26,937 bases of DNA from Bacillota bacterium (lineage in GTDB: Bacteria > Bacillota > Clostridia > Christensenellales > UMGS416). Numbering within the stretch: the stretch's first letter is position 1; each line of letters begins with the position of its first letter. Below are positions 17,055 to 25,547 of this stretch, piece after piece. The position numbers were made by a program, and so were the translations under genes. The notes under the pieces were generated by a model, which worked only from the letters and a program-made list of their open reading frames with translations, ran no database searches and was not told the DNA's origin. The stretch is from NCBI GenBank assembly GCA_023409755.1, contig JAEYRA010000131.1, forward strand, positions 1-26,937, written 5' to 3'.

Positions 17055-18977
17055 CTCCAGCAAGCCGGATTTGACGAGGAAATCATCGTCCTCCTCCGGC
17101 AGCGGCGGAATGACCCCATCGATCCCCTCCACAAACCAATCCATCGAAAGAATTTGCTGCGAGTTGGCCTCCGCCCCGGCGGGAATGCGCTCCTCCCCCG
17201 TCTGGTCAAAGATCGGACCATTGAACGGGTTAAATCCGTTGTCCTGCATCAGGTGCTTGAAGAGCTGCACCAGCTTGTGGGTCTCAGTCGGCACGTGCTT
17301 TTTGGCGTAGAGGATGTCCACCATGCCGGAGTCCATGCCCCACCAGAACTGCATGGGGCGACCGTCTTCGGTATTACGGGCCGTGCCGGACAGGATTCTG
17401 CGCACCATCCGCTCATAAAACGCGCCCCAGTTCCACACCGGTGTGGCGATGTACTCGTCGGGCCGGCTGTCGTCGTGCACCGAGAACAGTCCGTACTCCC
17501 CCGCAAAACCCACGCCGGTGAACGTGTTCTGGTGGCAGATGAGGTCGGCCCCCCGCTCCACCAGTGCGCTGGTGCAGTGGGTGTTGGCCTTGGAGAAGTC
17601 CCACTCATAAGCCCAGGACACCAGCACCTGCGCCCTTGGGTTGACGGTGCGCACCCCCAGGGCAAAGGCGTTGATGCCCGAAATAACCCCACGAATGGGG
17701 TAGCTACCCACGTAGCCGATGCGATCAGCCCGCGTGAGCGACCCGGCGATGATGCCCGTCAGGAACCGTGGCTCGTAAATGCGGCCAAAGTAGGTGGGCA
17801 CGTGGGTAAAGGGCTGCTCCTCACTGCACAGGTAGATGGATACCTGCGGGTGCTCCAGCGCCGTACGCAGCGCCGCCTTGGCAAAGGCCGGGCTGGTGGC
17901 GAAGATGACGGTGTACCCATCTGCAATGAACTGGCTGAACACCTTGTAGGCCGACAGGTCCTCGTTGACGTCGTCGGCATAGGTCGTCTCAATGTCCCCG
18001 CTGAAGATTTCCTCAATGTGCTTGCGGCCATTCTCGTGAGACTTAGCCCAGTTGGAGTCAGCCAGCCGGCCGGAGTAAGCAAAGGCAATCTTCACTTGGC
18101 TTCGGGGGCGGCCGATGCCAAAGAGCGTGGAAATAAGTGACGGTTCCGGCGTTTCCACCGGCTTGGTATTGAAGTCCACTCCCTCGTCGGCATTGCTCTT
18201 GAGCTCCTCCACCAACGCTTTTAACCGTGGCCGAACGATCTCCTCATCCATGTTCTGGTGGAGCTTGTAGATGTCGAAGTACCGCAAGAATACGTCACCC
18301 GTGGAGAGCGATAGCTTGTCGCCCCCCAGGTCACGCAGAATGCGGCTGAAAGGACTGTAGATCTGGTCAATGAAGTAGCCCTTAGGCTTATCTTTGTATA
18401 GCTCCGGTACGCGGAAGGTTTTGAGCAGGTTGCTGAGCTTTCGGAAGCCGCCGGGCGTGTTGATCCACACATCCAGCATTTTCGTTTCTTTGTAAAACTC
18501 CAAAAACTCATAATACTGCCGAATGAACTCGTTGTTCTCGTCGTATTTGGGAACGAGGCGTGTAACATCTGCCCGCACCGAAACGGCGTCGACGTACTTC
18601 AACACGCTGACACGTTTGTTGCCCTCCACCACGTAGAACCAGTTCAGGTATTCGTAGGCCTTGATCGGGTCGCGGATGCCTTCCTTTTGATGGTGCTTAT
18701 AGAGCGTCATCCATTTGTTGGCAAATTCGGTTTCGCTCCTCAGCAGGGGCATAAAATTCTCAGCAAAGGAGGAACTGCGGCCAGCGGTCACCGTGCCCAC
18801 AACCTTTTTCAAAGGCAGGTCAATGACGCCCAGACTCTCCTTCGCCACGATTTCCACATCGATGAGCAGGCTGTCGAGGTAGGGCAACGTGCCGGGCTGG
18901 CCGCTGGCCACCTTCCGGTTGTATACCCGCAACGCACGTTTTCGCGCTGCCAGATATTCGTCGAGCGCGTCGTCCAT
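17049..18977 (-). CDS. BMP-family substrate-binding domain protein with N-terminal ParB-like region, no signal peptide
   Basis: The 642-residue protein has two parts. Residues 1-280 include NWFYVVEGNKRVSVLKYV (about 112-129), which resembles the ParB/Srx box (E-G-x-R), inside a helical region. Residues about 293-640 are a BMP/PnrA-type periplasmic-binding fold (VKIAFAYSG, then RFLTGIIAGSLTRADRIGYVG and GINAFALGVR). BMP proteins normally are lipoproteins that feed nucleosides to an ABC importer. This one has a charged N-terminus and no signal or lipobox, and no ABC genes are nearby. It is therefore probably a cytosolic ligand sensor. The start is preceded by GGTGAGGGG and a good promoter. Confidence 0.8.
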   Translation of the reverse strand: MDDALDEYLAARKRALRVYNRKVASGQPGTLPYLDSLLIDVEIVAKESLGVIDLPLKKVVGTVTAGRSSSFAENFMPLLRSETEFANKWMTLYKHHQKEGIRDPIKAYEYLNWFYVVEGNKRVSVLKYVDAVSVRADVTRLVPKYDENNEFIRQYYEFLEFYKETKMLDVWINTPGGFRKLSNLLKTFRVPELYKDKPKGYFIDQIYSPFSRILRDLGGDKLSLSTGDVFLRYFDIYKLHQNMDEEIVRPRLKALVEELKSNADEGVDFNTKPVETPEPSLISTLFGIGRPRSQVKIAFAYSGRLADSNWAKSHENGRKHIEEIFSGDIETTYADDVNEDLSAYKVFSQFIADGYTVIFATSPAFAKAALRTALEHPQVSIYLCSEEQPFTHVPTYFGRIYEPRFLTGIIAGSLTRADRIGYVGSYPIRGVISGINAFALGVRTVNPRAQVLVSWAYEWDFSKANTHCTSALVERGADLICHQNTFTGVGFAGEYGLFSVHDDSRPDEYIATPVWNWGAFYERMVRRILSGTARNTEDGRPMQFWWGMDSGMVDILYAKKHVPTETHKLVQLFKHLMQDNGFNPFNGPIFDQTGEERIPAGAEANSQQILSMDWFVEGIDGVIPPLPEEDDDFLVKSGLLEL

Positions 18978-19010
18978 CCCCTCACCACCTGTTCATTTGG
19001 TTATATACCC

Positions 19011-19039
19011 ATATTATTGGATTGGGTTTCGCAATGCAA
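19011..19039 (-). promoter_or_regulatory. Sigma-A promoter for the BMP-domain gene
   Basis: On the minus strand TTGCAT (19039-19034), a 17-base spacer and TAATAT (19016-19011) match the vegetative consensus. The gene starts at 18977, so the leader would be about 27 bases. Confidence 0.65.
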
Positions 19040-19079
19040 GGATTTGTACGGGACACACGCAAAGTTTTCCACCGACGTA

Positions 19080-19108
19080 AAATCGCACATCATCTTCCTG
19101 TGCGATTT
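19080..19108 (-). terminator. Terminator of the histidine phosphatase / HAD operon
   Basis: A perfect 10-bp inverted repeat (AAATCGCACA at 19080-19089 against TGTGCGATTT at 19099-19108, 9-base loop). On the minus strand the second arm ends in four T residues, so it fits a terminator 57 bases after the HAD stop codon and just before the next gene's promoter. Confidence 0.65.
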
Positions 19109-19164
19109 CCCCGGAAACGCCCGGAGACAAGCCCCCCTTTGTCCTTCACCGGATTGTTAAGTAG

Positions 19165-19827
19165 TCAGAGGAAGGCCGTCGGCATGGCCGTCAACACCCG
19201 CTTGGGCAGAACGCCGCCGGCTCCCCTCCCCCGCCGGTCCATGAGATAAGCATGGAACCCCAGCCGGGCGGGCATCAGCACGTCCTCCAGCGGGGAATCA
19301 CCCACGAATGCAACCGCCGATTCCGGCAGGCCGATGCCCGTGAGCAGACCTTCATAGAAGCGCGGGTCGGGCTTGTAGCAGCCCAGGCCTTCGGAGGTGT
19401 ATATGCCGTCCACCTCAATGCCGTTGCGTGAAAGCACAGCCGCCAGCAAGTCGTCGTCGGTGTTGGAGCCGATGTAGACGCGGTAACGCTGGCGCAGAGC
19501 TGTCAGCGCCGGCCGCACATCGGGGAAGGCATCGCGCAGGCAGGCCTCGTCCATCATGGCGTCGGCGTCGGCCCGCGCACTGCGCCGCAGGCCGTAGCGG
19601 TCGTAGATGCCCGCCAGGCGGGCGGTGAAGATTTCCCGTTCGGTATGGAAGGCCTGCCCGGCGTCCGTCGCATCGCAGTAGAAGGAACGCCATTGCCGCG
19701 CGAACTCCTCCCCGTCCACCACGGCATCGCACTCGGCCTGCACAATACCCAAGACGGTGCGTGCCGACTTGCCCTCCGTCACCTGAATGAACGTGCCAAA
19801 TACATCAAACACCACGGCTTGGATCAC
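19165..19827 (-). CDS. HAD-superfamily hydrolase
   Basis: I choose the GTG at 19827: it forms a 4-base GTGA overlap with the upstream stop, lies eight bases after AGGAG, and gives the standard opening MIQAVVFDVFGTF with Asp8 as nucleophile. The product is about 220 residues with an alpha-helical cap (about 15-95), motif II IGSNTDDDL, motif III CYKPDPRFYEG and motif IV FVGDSPLEDV. This is the layout of 2-haloacid dehalogenase / phosphoglycolate phosphatase-like subfamily I enzymes; the substrate is not predictable. Upstream in-frame codons belong to the overlapping gene. It forms a two-gene operon with the histidine phosphatase. Confidence 0.85.
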   Translation of the reverse strand: MIQAVVFDVFGTFIQVTEGKSARTVLGIVQAECDAVVDGEEFARQWRSFYCDATDAGQAFHTEREIFTARLAGIYDRYGLRRSARADADAMMDEACLRDAFPDVRPALTALRQRYRVYIGSNTDDDLLAAVLSRNGIEVDGIYTSEGLGCYKPDPRFYEGLLTGIGLPESAVAFVGDSPLEDVLMPARLGFHAYLMDRRGRGAGGVLPKRVLTAMPTAFL

Positions 19828-20429
19828 CACTTCCGCTCCTCCCTGCCCTGCCCCAGCGGTATCATTTTGAAGAGATCGTACGCCTGCCACTCCACACAGC
19901 GGGCACCCACAAAGGAAAACCGCACAACCCATGGCATGAGGCGCTGGATGGCCGCAAACTGTTCGTAACCAAACGACGGGTCGCACCAACGAATGACCGT
20001 GCATAACGCCGTGCCATGGCTGCCGATGGCGATGTTGCCGCCCCGGTGGTCCACCAGCGCCTGCAGCAGTGCCCTCACATTGCGCCTCTGCACCTCTGCG
20101 AGTGATTCGCCGCCCGGTAACGTATAAGAAAAATCCTGCCATTGCCTGCGGGTGTATGCATCAAAGTCCTCGATCCACCCGCCGGGAAGCACTCGTTCCC
20201 GGATTTCGTCGACAATTTCAATGGGCAGGCCAGCCCCCTCCGCGAAGGGTGCGATGGTGTCGATGGCCCGCCGGTACGGGCTGGAAAGCACCCGGCCAAT
20301 GCCCTTGTCCGCCAGGTAACGCGTCACCAATCCTCGATCCCGCAGGCCCTGCTGGGTCAGTTCCCGGGTGCGGTCATCGTGCTGCTGGCTGTTTGACTGG
20401 GCATGACGGGCGAAATAGACCTGAACCAT
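19824..20429 (-). CDS. Histidine phosphatase family protein (phosphoglycerate-mutase-like)
   Basis: The 201-residue protein carries the branch 1 histidine phosphatase motifs: FARHAQS with His9 as the phosphate acceptor (RHA in place of the commoner RHG), LSSPYRRAIDT (48-58), an acidic EIRE segment (75-78), and GSHGTAL with His138. It probably dephosphorylates a small metabolite in the cytosol. It is transcribed away from pstS, sharing a 175-base divergent intergenic region that contains the Pho box, so it might respond to phosphate, though no second promoter could be confirmed. The ribosome binding site is weak (TAGGTTGG). Confidence 0.88.
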   Translation of the reverse strand: MVQVYFARHAQSNSQQHDDRTRELTQQGLRDRGLVTRYLADKGIGRVLSSPYRRAIDTIAPFAEGAGLPIEIVDEIRERVLPGGWIEDFDAYTRRQWQDFSYTLPGGESLAEVQRRNVRALLQALVDHRGGNIAIGSHGTALCTVIRWCDPSFGYEQFAAIQRLMPWVVRFSFVGARCVEWQAYDLFKMIPLGQGREERKW

Positions 20430-20520
20430 TCCAACCTACCCAAACAGGTCGCACCTGCTAACGTCCATCTTACATGCAATCGAACGCCGTTGCAAAGGAT
20501 CACTCCTCCATCGGTTTTCC

Positions 20521-20574
20521 TTAACTTCAACTTAACGTGTTCATAACCATGCGGTAACAGCGTCACCGTACAAT
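20521..20574 (+). promoter_or_regulatory. Pho box and -10 element of the pst operon
   Basis: Four direct repeats of the form NTAAC lie exactly 11 bp apart: TTAAC at 20521 and 20532, ATAAC at 20543, GTAAC at 20554. This is the phasing used by PhoP/PhoB response regulators, which bind pairs of such half-sites on one face of the helix. A TACAAT -10 box follows at 20569-20574, with no separate -35, as in activator-dependent promoters. The regulator is encoded at 24828-25547, closing an autoregulatory loop. Confidence 0.85.
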
Positions 20575-20604
20575 GCAATTGCAAACGAAATGGAGGAATG
20601 AGAA

Positions 20605-21504
20605 ATGAAACGAAATAAGATTTTAACACTGACGACGGCCACGGCGCTGTCTTTGGTGCTGCTGTTGGCGAGCTGCACCTCCACCGCGGCCCCGTCAGCC
20701 AGCTCCGCCGCTTCCACCAACGAAGCCGCTTCGGGAGCCCCGGCGCTCTCGGGTAAGCTGGAGATCTCCGGCTCTACCTCCATGCAGGAACTGGTGGAGA
20801 AGCTGGGCGAGGCCTTCATGGCCAAGAACGCCGGCGTCACGGTGAACGTGCAGGGTGGCGGCTCCTCGGTGGGCGTCCAGAACGTCATGGACGGCCTCTC
20901 TGACATCGGCAATGCCTCTCGTGCCCTGAAAGACGAAGAGAAGGCCGAGCTCACCGAGCACGTCATCGCCCAGGACGGTGTGGCCATCATCGTGAACCCC
21001 GGCAACACCGGTGTGACCGGCCTCACCGCGGCGCAGGTAGCTAACATCTTCAGCGGTAAGATCACCAACTGGAAGGACGTGGGCGGCAAGGACGCCACCA
21101 TCATCGTCATCACCCGCGAGGCGTCCTCCGGCACCCGTGAGGCCTTCGTGAAGCTCTTCGGCCTGGAGACGACCGACACTGCAGGTAACACCGTGGTCAA
21201 CCTCGCCGACAAGGCACTGGAGTGCAACGACAACGGCTCCATGATGACCAACGTCTCCGGCAAGGAAGCCGCCATCGGCTACTGCTCCCTCGGTTCCCTC
21301 AACGACACGGTGACCGCGATCAAAATTGACGGTGTGGAACCAACAGCCGAGAACGTCAAGAGCGACACCTACAAGTACTGGAGGCCCTTTGCGATGGCCA
21401 CCAAGGGCGACGTCACCCCGCTGACCCAGGCCTTCCTGGACTTTGTATACAGCCCTGACGGCCAGGCCGTCGTCGCTGAGAAGTACATCCCGGTCGAGCG
21501 TTGA
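20605..21504 (+). CDS. pstS: PstS phosphate-binding lipoprotein
   Basis: The 299-residue protein is the extracellular phosphate receptor of the Pst importer. A lipoprotein signal ends in LLLASC with Cys24, followed by a low-complexity Ser/Ala linker to about residue 48. Phosphate-contact motifs are ISGSTSMQ (about 54-61), GGGSSVGVQ, DIGNASR and REASSGTREAF. The ATG follows GGAGG with eight bases spacing, about 24 bases after the expected transcription start. It heads the pstSCAB-phoU-phoBR cluster. Confidence 0.97.
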   Translation: MKRNKILTLTTATALSLVLLLASCTSTAAPSASSAASTNEAASGAPALSGKLEISGSTSMQELVEKLGEAFMAKNAGVTVNVQGGGSSVGVQNVMDGLSDIGNASRALKDEEKAELTEHVIAQDGVAIIVNPGNTGVTGLTAAQVANIFSGKITNWKDVGGKDATIIVITREASSGTREAFVKLFGLETTDTAGNTVVNLADKALECNDNGSMMTNVSGKEAAIGYCSLGSLNDTVTAIKIDGVEPTAENVKSDTYKYWRPFAMATKGDVTPLTQAFLDFVYSPDGQAVVAEKYIPVER

Positions 21505-21537
21505 CGAACAGCCCAACAAAAGCACGAACCGGTTCCA

Positions 21538-21563
21538 CCCCAAAGGCTGACAGGCCTTTGGGG
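21538..21563 (+). promoter_or_regulatory. Hairpin between pstS and pstC
   Basis: A perfect 10-bp stem, CCCCAAAGGC (21538-21547) and GCCTTTGGGG (21554-21563) with a 6-base loop, lies in the 86-base gap. There is no T-run, so it is more likely an mRNA-stabilising or partial-attenuation structure that lets the binding protein be made in excess over the permease. Confidence 0.6.
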
Positions 21564-21590
21564 GCGGCGCCTTGAAAGGAAGCGTTGACG

Positions 21591-22514
21591 ATGATTCCAA
21601 CCACCCCGAGCGAGATGGCGATGACCGCCGTCGAACAGCCCCGGCGCAGGCGCAGGGCCCTCCACCCGCTGCAGTTCACAGCGGAGTTCTTCTTCCTGCT
21701 GTGCGCCATGGTGTCGGTGCTGGCCATTGGCACGATCACCTTCTATATCTTTTACAGCGGCACACCGGCCATCGCAAAAATCGGCGTCTGGAACTTCCTC
21801 TTCGGCGCGCGGTGGAAGCCCGACCAGAATCTCTATGGCATACTGCCGATGATCGTGACGTCACTGACGGCAACGGCCCTGTCGGTGGGCATCGGCGCGG
21901 CAATTGGCATCTTCTGCGCGGTGTTCCTGGCCGAACTCGCCCCCCCGTGGCTGGTGCGGCTGCTGCGCCCCTGTGTGGAGCTGCTGGCCGGCATCCCCTC
22001 CATCGTGTACGGCTACTTCGGTCTCACCACGGTGGTGCCGCTCATTGCCAGCCACCTGGGTGGGGCGGGCAACAGCCTGCTGGCCATCGCCGTCATCCTG
22101 TCGATGATGATCCTGCCCACCATCATCAGCATCTCGCTCACCAGCATCAGGGCGGTGCCTGCCGCCTACAAGGAAGGCAGCCTGGCGCTAGGGGCCTCCC
22201 ACATCCAGACGATCTTCAAGACCATGCTGCCGGCGGCCCGGTCGGGCATCCTGTCGGCGGTGGTGCTGGGCATTGGCCGCGCCATCGGCGAGACGATGGC
22301 GGTCATCCTGGTGGCTGGCAACACGCCCCAGATTCCCGGTTCGCTGCTCGACAGCGTGCGCACGCTCACCATCAACATCGCCTTTGAGATGAGCTACGCC
22401 ACAGGTCTGCACCGGGAAGCCCTCTTTGCCAACGGCGTGGTGCTGTTCGTCATCATCATGGCCCTCAACATCGTGCTCAACACCCTGATGAAGAGAAAGG
22501 AGAGGCATGCATGA
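21591..22514 (+). CDS. pstC: PstC phosphate ABC transporter permease
   Basis: The product (about 307 residues from ATG 21591) has a basic cytosolic start (RRRRRALHP), then about six membrane helices. The PstC-type motif ELLAGIPSIVYGYFGL and the coupling (EAA) loop YKEGSLALGAS are present; the loop contacts PstB. A TTG two codons upstream is open but lies too close to the AAGGA ribosome binding site region to be preferred. It ends in an ATGA overlap with pstA. Confidence 0.95.
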   Translation: MIPTTPSEMAMTAVEQPRRRRRALHPLQFTAEFFFLLCAMVSVLAIGTITFYIFYSGTPAIAKIGVWNFLFGARWKPDQNLYGILPMIVTSLTATALSVGIGAAIGIFCAVFLAELAPPWLVRLLRPCVELLAGIPSIVYGYFGLTTVVPLIASHLGGAGNSLLAIAVILSMMILPTIISISLTSIRAVPAAYKEGSLALGASHIQTIFKTMLPAARSGILSAVVLGIGRAIGETMAVILVAGNTPQIPGSLLDSVRTLTINIAFEMSYATGLHREALFANGVVLFVIIMALNIVLNTLMKRKERHA

Positions 22515-23362
22515 GCGTATCAGAAAAAACGCGCAGGAAGACCTACGATGGCACGCTGCGGGTGCTCATTTGGGGCAGCGCCATCGCCACCACCGCGCTG
22601 CTCCTCTGGATTCTCGGGTTCATCATGGTCAAGGGCCTGCCCCATGTGAACTGGGCGTTCCTGACCTCGACCTACGAGAGCGACGCCCACGGCATCTTCC
22701 CCATGCTCGTCACCACGTTGGCGATTGTGGGGCTCACGCTGCTCTTCGCCGCGCCGGTCGGCGTGTTCGCCTCGGTCTACCTGGTGGAGTACGCCAAGCC
22801 CGGGCGGCTCGTGAACATCATCCGCTTCACTACCGAGAGCCTGGCGGGCATCCCCTCCATCCTCTTCGGGCTCTTCGGGTTCCTCTTCTTCGTGCGGTTG
22901 TGCGGGCTCAAGTACTCGCTGCTCTCCGGCGCGCTGACACTGAGCCTGACGATCCTGCCCACCATCATCCGCACCACCGAGGAATCGCTGAAGACCGCGC
23001 CGGTGAGCTACAAGGAAGGTAGCCTTGCACTGGGTGCAAGCCGCCTCTACACGCTCTTCCGCATCCTACTGCCCACGGCCCTGCCGGGTATCCTGACGGC
23101 CCTCATCCTCTCCATCGGGCGCATCGTGGGTGAGACGGCCGCGGTGTTCCTGACGGCCGGCATGGTCTACCGCATGCCCGGCAGCATTCTGGATTCGGGC
23201 CGCACGCTGGCGGTTCACCTGTACGCGCTGGCCAACGAAGGCTCATCCTTTGCCGAGAGTTACGCCACGGCGGCGGTGCTCGTGGCCATCGTGCTCGTCA
23301 TCAACCTCGCCGCCAACACACTGGGCAAGCTCCTGCAGCGAAAGATGCAGGGCGCCGCCTAA
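22511..23362 (+). CDS. pstA: PstA phosphate ABC transporter permease
   Basis: The 283-residue protein is the second permease subunit, with six predicted helices, the motif ESLAGIPSILFGLFGF and the EAA loop YKEGSLALGASRLYTLFR, near-identical to that of PstC. It starts in a 4-base overlap with pstC and is followed 11 bases later by pstB, whose AAGGAGG lies right after the pstA stop codon. Confidence 0.95.
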   Translation: MSVSEKTRRKTYDGTLRVLIWGSAIATTALLLWILGFIMVKGLPHVNWAFLTSTYESDAHGIFPMLVTTLAIVGLTLLFAAPVGVFASVYLVEYAKPGRLVNIIRFTTESLAGIPSILFGLFGFLFFVRLCGLKYSLLSGALTLSLTILPTIIRTTEESLKTAPVSYKEGSLALGASRLYTLFRILLPTALPGILTALILSIGRIVGETAAVFLTAGMVYRMPGSILDSGRTLAVHLYALANEGSSFAESYATAAVLVAIVLVINLAANTLGKLLQRKMQGAA

Positions 23363-23373
23363 GGAGGAATCGC

Positions 23374-24132
23374 ATGATAACCAACGTCATTGAGGCAAAA
23401 GAACTGAACCTGCACTACGGCACGCTGCACGCGGTGAAGAACGTCACCATGGGCGTGGCCAAGCGGCAGGTGACGGGACTCATCGGCCCGTCGGGCTGCG
23501 GCAAGTCGTCGTTTTTAAAGACCATCAACCGCATGAACGACTTGGTGCCCGACGCACGAGTGGATGGTCGGATTCTGCTGGACAACGAGGACATCTACCA
23601 CCCCGGGTACGACATTGTGGACCTGCGCAAACGCGTGGGCATGGTGTTCCAGAAACCCAACCCATTCCCCATGTCGGTGTTTGACAACATCGCCTACGGC
23701 CCCCGGGTGCACGGCGTGCGCGGCCGCAGGGAGCTCAACGAGATTGTGGAGCGCAGCCTCAGGCAAGCCGCGCTGTGGGACGAGGTGAAGGACCGCCTGC
23801 GGCACAACGCACTGGGACTCTCCGGCGGGCAGCAGCAGCGGCTGTGCATCGCGAGGACGCTGGCCGTTGGACCGGAGGTCATCCTGATGGACGAGCCAAC
23901 TTCGGCGCTCGACCCCATTTCCACCCTGAAGATCGAGGACTTGATGGAAGAATTGAAGCGGGAGTATACTATTCTCATCGTGACGCACAACATGCAGCAG
24001 GCCGCCCGCATCTCTGACAGCACCGCGTTCTTCCTGCACGGGGAGGTCGTGGAGCACAATAAGACCTCGGTGATCTTCCAAAACCCCGCGGACAAGCGTA
24101 CTGAAGGGTACATCACCGGCCGGTTCGGCTGA
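23374..24132 (+). CDS. pstB: PstB phosphate ABC transporter ATPase
   Basis: The 252-residue protein is the ATPase of the Pst importer. It has Walker A GPSGCGKSS (38-46, Lys44), the Q-loop VFQKPNPFPMSVFDN typical of PstB, the signature LSGGQQQRL (149-157), and Walker B VILMDEP with catalytic Glu174. The switch histidine is in VTHNMQQA. Length and motifs are standard. Confidence 0.97.
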   Translation: MITNVIEAKELNLHYGTLHAVKNVTMGVAKRQVTGLIGPSGCGKSSFLKTINRMNDLVPDARVDGRILLDNEDIYHPGYDIVDLRKRVGMVFQKPNPFPMSVFDNIAYGPRVHGVRGRRELNEIVERSLRQAALWDEVKDRLRHNALGLSGGQQQRLCIARTLAVGPEVILMDEPTSALDPISTLKIEDLMEELKREYTILIVTHNMQQAARISDSTAFFLHGEVVEHNKTSVIFQNPADKRTEGYITGRFG

Positions 24133-24146
24133 GAGGAGAACGGATC

Positions 24147-24815
24147 ATGGCATACCGAAACAAATTCAACCAAAACCTGGAAGTGCTGCGCGATATGCTG
24201 CTCAAGATGGCGTCCGACACCGAGGAGAACATCCGTCAGGCGGTGGAAGCCCTCAAAACCCGCGACCTGAAGCTGGCGGCCCGGGTGATCTCCGCCGACG
24301 ATGCCATTGACGAGCAGGAACGGACCATCGAGACGACCTGCCTGGAGCTGATGGCCACCCAGCAGCCGCTGGTGGCTGCCGACCTTCGGCTCATCAGCAT
24401 GGTGCTCAAGGTCATCACCGACATTGAGCGCATTGCCGACCACGCGTCGGACATCTCGGAGATCACGCTGCGTCTGGGCGGCGAGGAGCCGATCAAGCCC
24501 CTGGTGGACATCCCCAAGCTGGCTGAGATCACCTGCGACATGGTGCACAACTCCATCCTGAGCTTCATCAACAACGACATGGCGCAGGCTCTGCAGGTGT
24601 GCGACATGGACGACGAGGCCGACTTGCTGTTCCGCAAGGTCATTCTGGACCTCTCCACGATGATGAAGCAGAACCCCTCGGTCGTGGACCGGGCCATCGA
24701 TCTGATCTTTGTGGCCAAGTACTTTGAACGCATCGGCGACCATGCCACCAACGTGGCTGAGTGGGTCGTCTACAACATCACCGGCCAGCACAAGCACCTG
24801 GCACACGACGCATAA
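24147..24815 (+). CDS. phoU: PhoU phosphate signalling regulator
   Basis: The 222-residue, all-helical protein is a duplicated three-helix-bundle PhoU. The two metal-binding-like segments are ITDIERIADHASDISE in the first half and YFERIGDHATNVAEWVVY in the second. PhoU links the Pst transporter to PhoR and keeps the Pho regulon off when phosphate is plentiful. It sits 14 bases after pstB with a GAGAGGAG ribosome binding site. Confidence 0.96.
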   Translation: MAYRNKFNQNLEVLRDMLLKMASDTEENIRQAVEALKTRDLKLAARVISADDAIDEQERTIETTCLELMATQQPLVAADLRLISMVLKVITDIERIADHASDISEITLRLGGEEPIKPLVDIPKLAEITCDMVHNSILSFINNDMAQALQVCDMDDEADLLFRKVILDLSTMMKQNPSVVDRAIDLIFVAKYFERIGDHATNVAEWVVYNITGQHKHLAHDA

Positions 24816-24827
24816 GGGAGAACGCGC

Positions 24828-25547
24828 ATGGCAAGCGAACCGATGATCTACATCGTGGACGACGAGGCCAACATCCGGGGCCTGCTGAGCTTCAACCTGC
24901 AGGCGGCGGGCTTCGCCACGATGGAGTTTGAGACCGGCGAGAGCCTTCTCAACCAGATGGCGCAGGTAGCCCCCAAGCTGGTACTGCTGGACCTGATGCT
25001 GCCGGGCATCGACGGCATTGAGGTGTGCCGCCGGGTACGTGCCACCGAGGCACTGCGCCAGGTGCCCATCATCATGCTGACGGCCCGGGGGGAGGAATTT
25101 GACCGCGTTCTGGGGCTGGAGATTGGTGCCGACGACTACATCACCAAACCATTCAGCACCCGGGAGGTCGTGGCCCGGGTGAAGGCGGTGCTGCGCCGTG
25201 CCGAGTCCCCCGCCGGCCATGAGGGCAACGTCTTCACCGCCGGTGACCTGGTGGTTGACCTGGACCAGCGCATGGTGACCCGCGCCGGAGCCGAGGTGGC
25301 CATGCCGCTCAAGGAGTTTGAGCTGCTGCGCTACCTACTGGAGAACCGCGGCCGCGTGCTGACACGGGAACAGCTGCTCGATCGTGTGTGGGGGTACGAT
25401 TACATCGGCGAGACCCGCACGGTGGATGTGCATGTGCGTCACCTGCGCATGAAGGTGGAGCCCGACCCAGAGAACCCCGTACTCATCGAGACCGTGCGCG
25501 GCATCGGGTATCGCTTCACCGCCAAAAGCACGGCGGAATCCCTGTGA
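24828..25547 (+). CDS. phoB: PhoB/PhoP-type response regulator
   Basis: The 239-residue OmpR-class regulator has a receiver domain (Asp11/Asp12 acid pocket, phospho-acceptor Asp55 in LVLLDLMLPG, Thr85, Lys107) and a winged-helix DNA-binding domain from about 140 (LKEFELLRYLLENRGRVLTR, then TVDVHVRHLRMK as recognition part). It should bind the phased repeats at 20521-20564. The first gene of the two-component pair, it ends in a GTGA overlap with the kinase. Confidence 0.93.
   Translation: MASEPMIYIVDDEANIRGLLSFNLQAAGFATMEFETGESLLNQMAQVAPKLVLLDLMLPGIDGIEVCRRVRATEALRQVPIIMLTARGEEFDRVLGLEIGADDYITKPFSTREVVARVKAVLRRAESPAGHEGNVFTAGDLVVDLDQRMVTRAGAEVAMPLKEFELLRYLLENRGRVLTREQLLDRVWGYDYIGETRTVDVHVRHLRMKVEPDPENPVLIETVRGIGYRFTAKSTAESL

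Noticed and set aside
17154..18140. Plus-strand open frame opposite the BMP-domain gene
   Set aside because: The minus-strand gene has clear domains, a promoter and a ribosome binding site; the antisense product shows no domain.
20695..21600. Minus-strand open frame opposite pstS
   Set aside because: Low-complexity Gly/His/Val composition, no ribosome binding site, and it is fully covered by pstS.
23694..25220. Long minus-strand open frame (508 codons) opposite pstB, phoU and phoB
   Set aside because: It is a shadow of GC-rich coding sequence: the plus-strand genes have full family motifs, and the antisense product is His/Val-rich with no recognisable domain.
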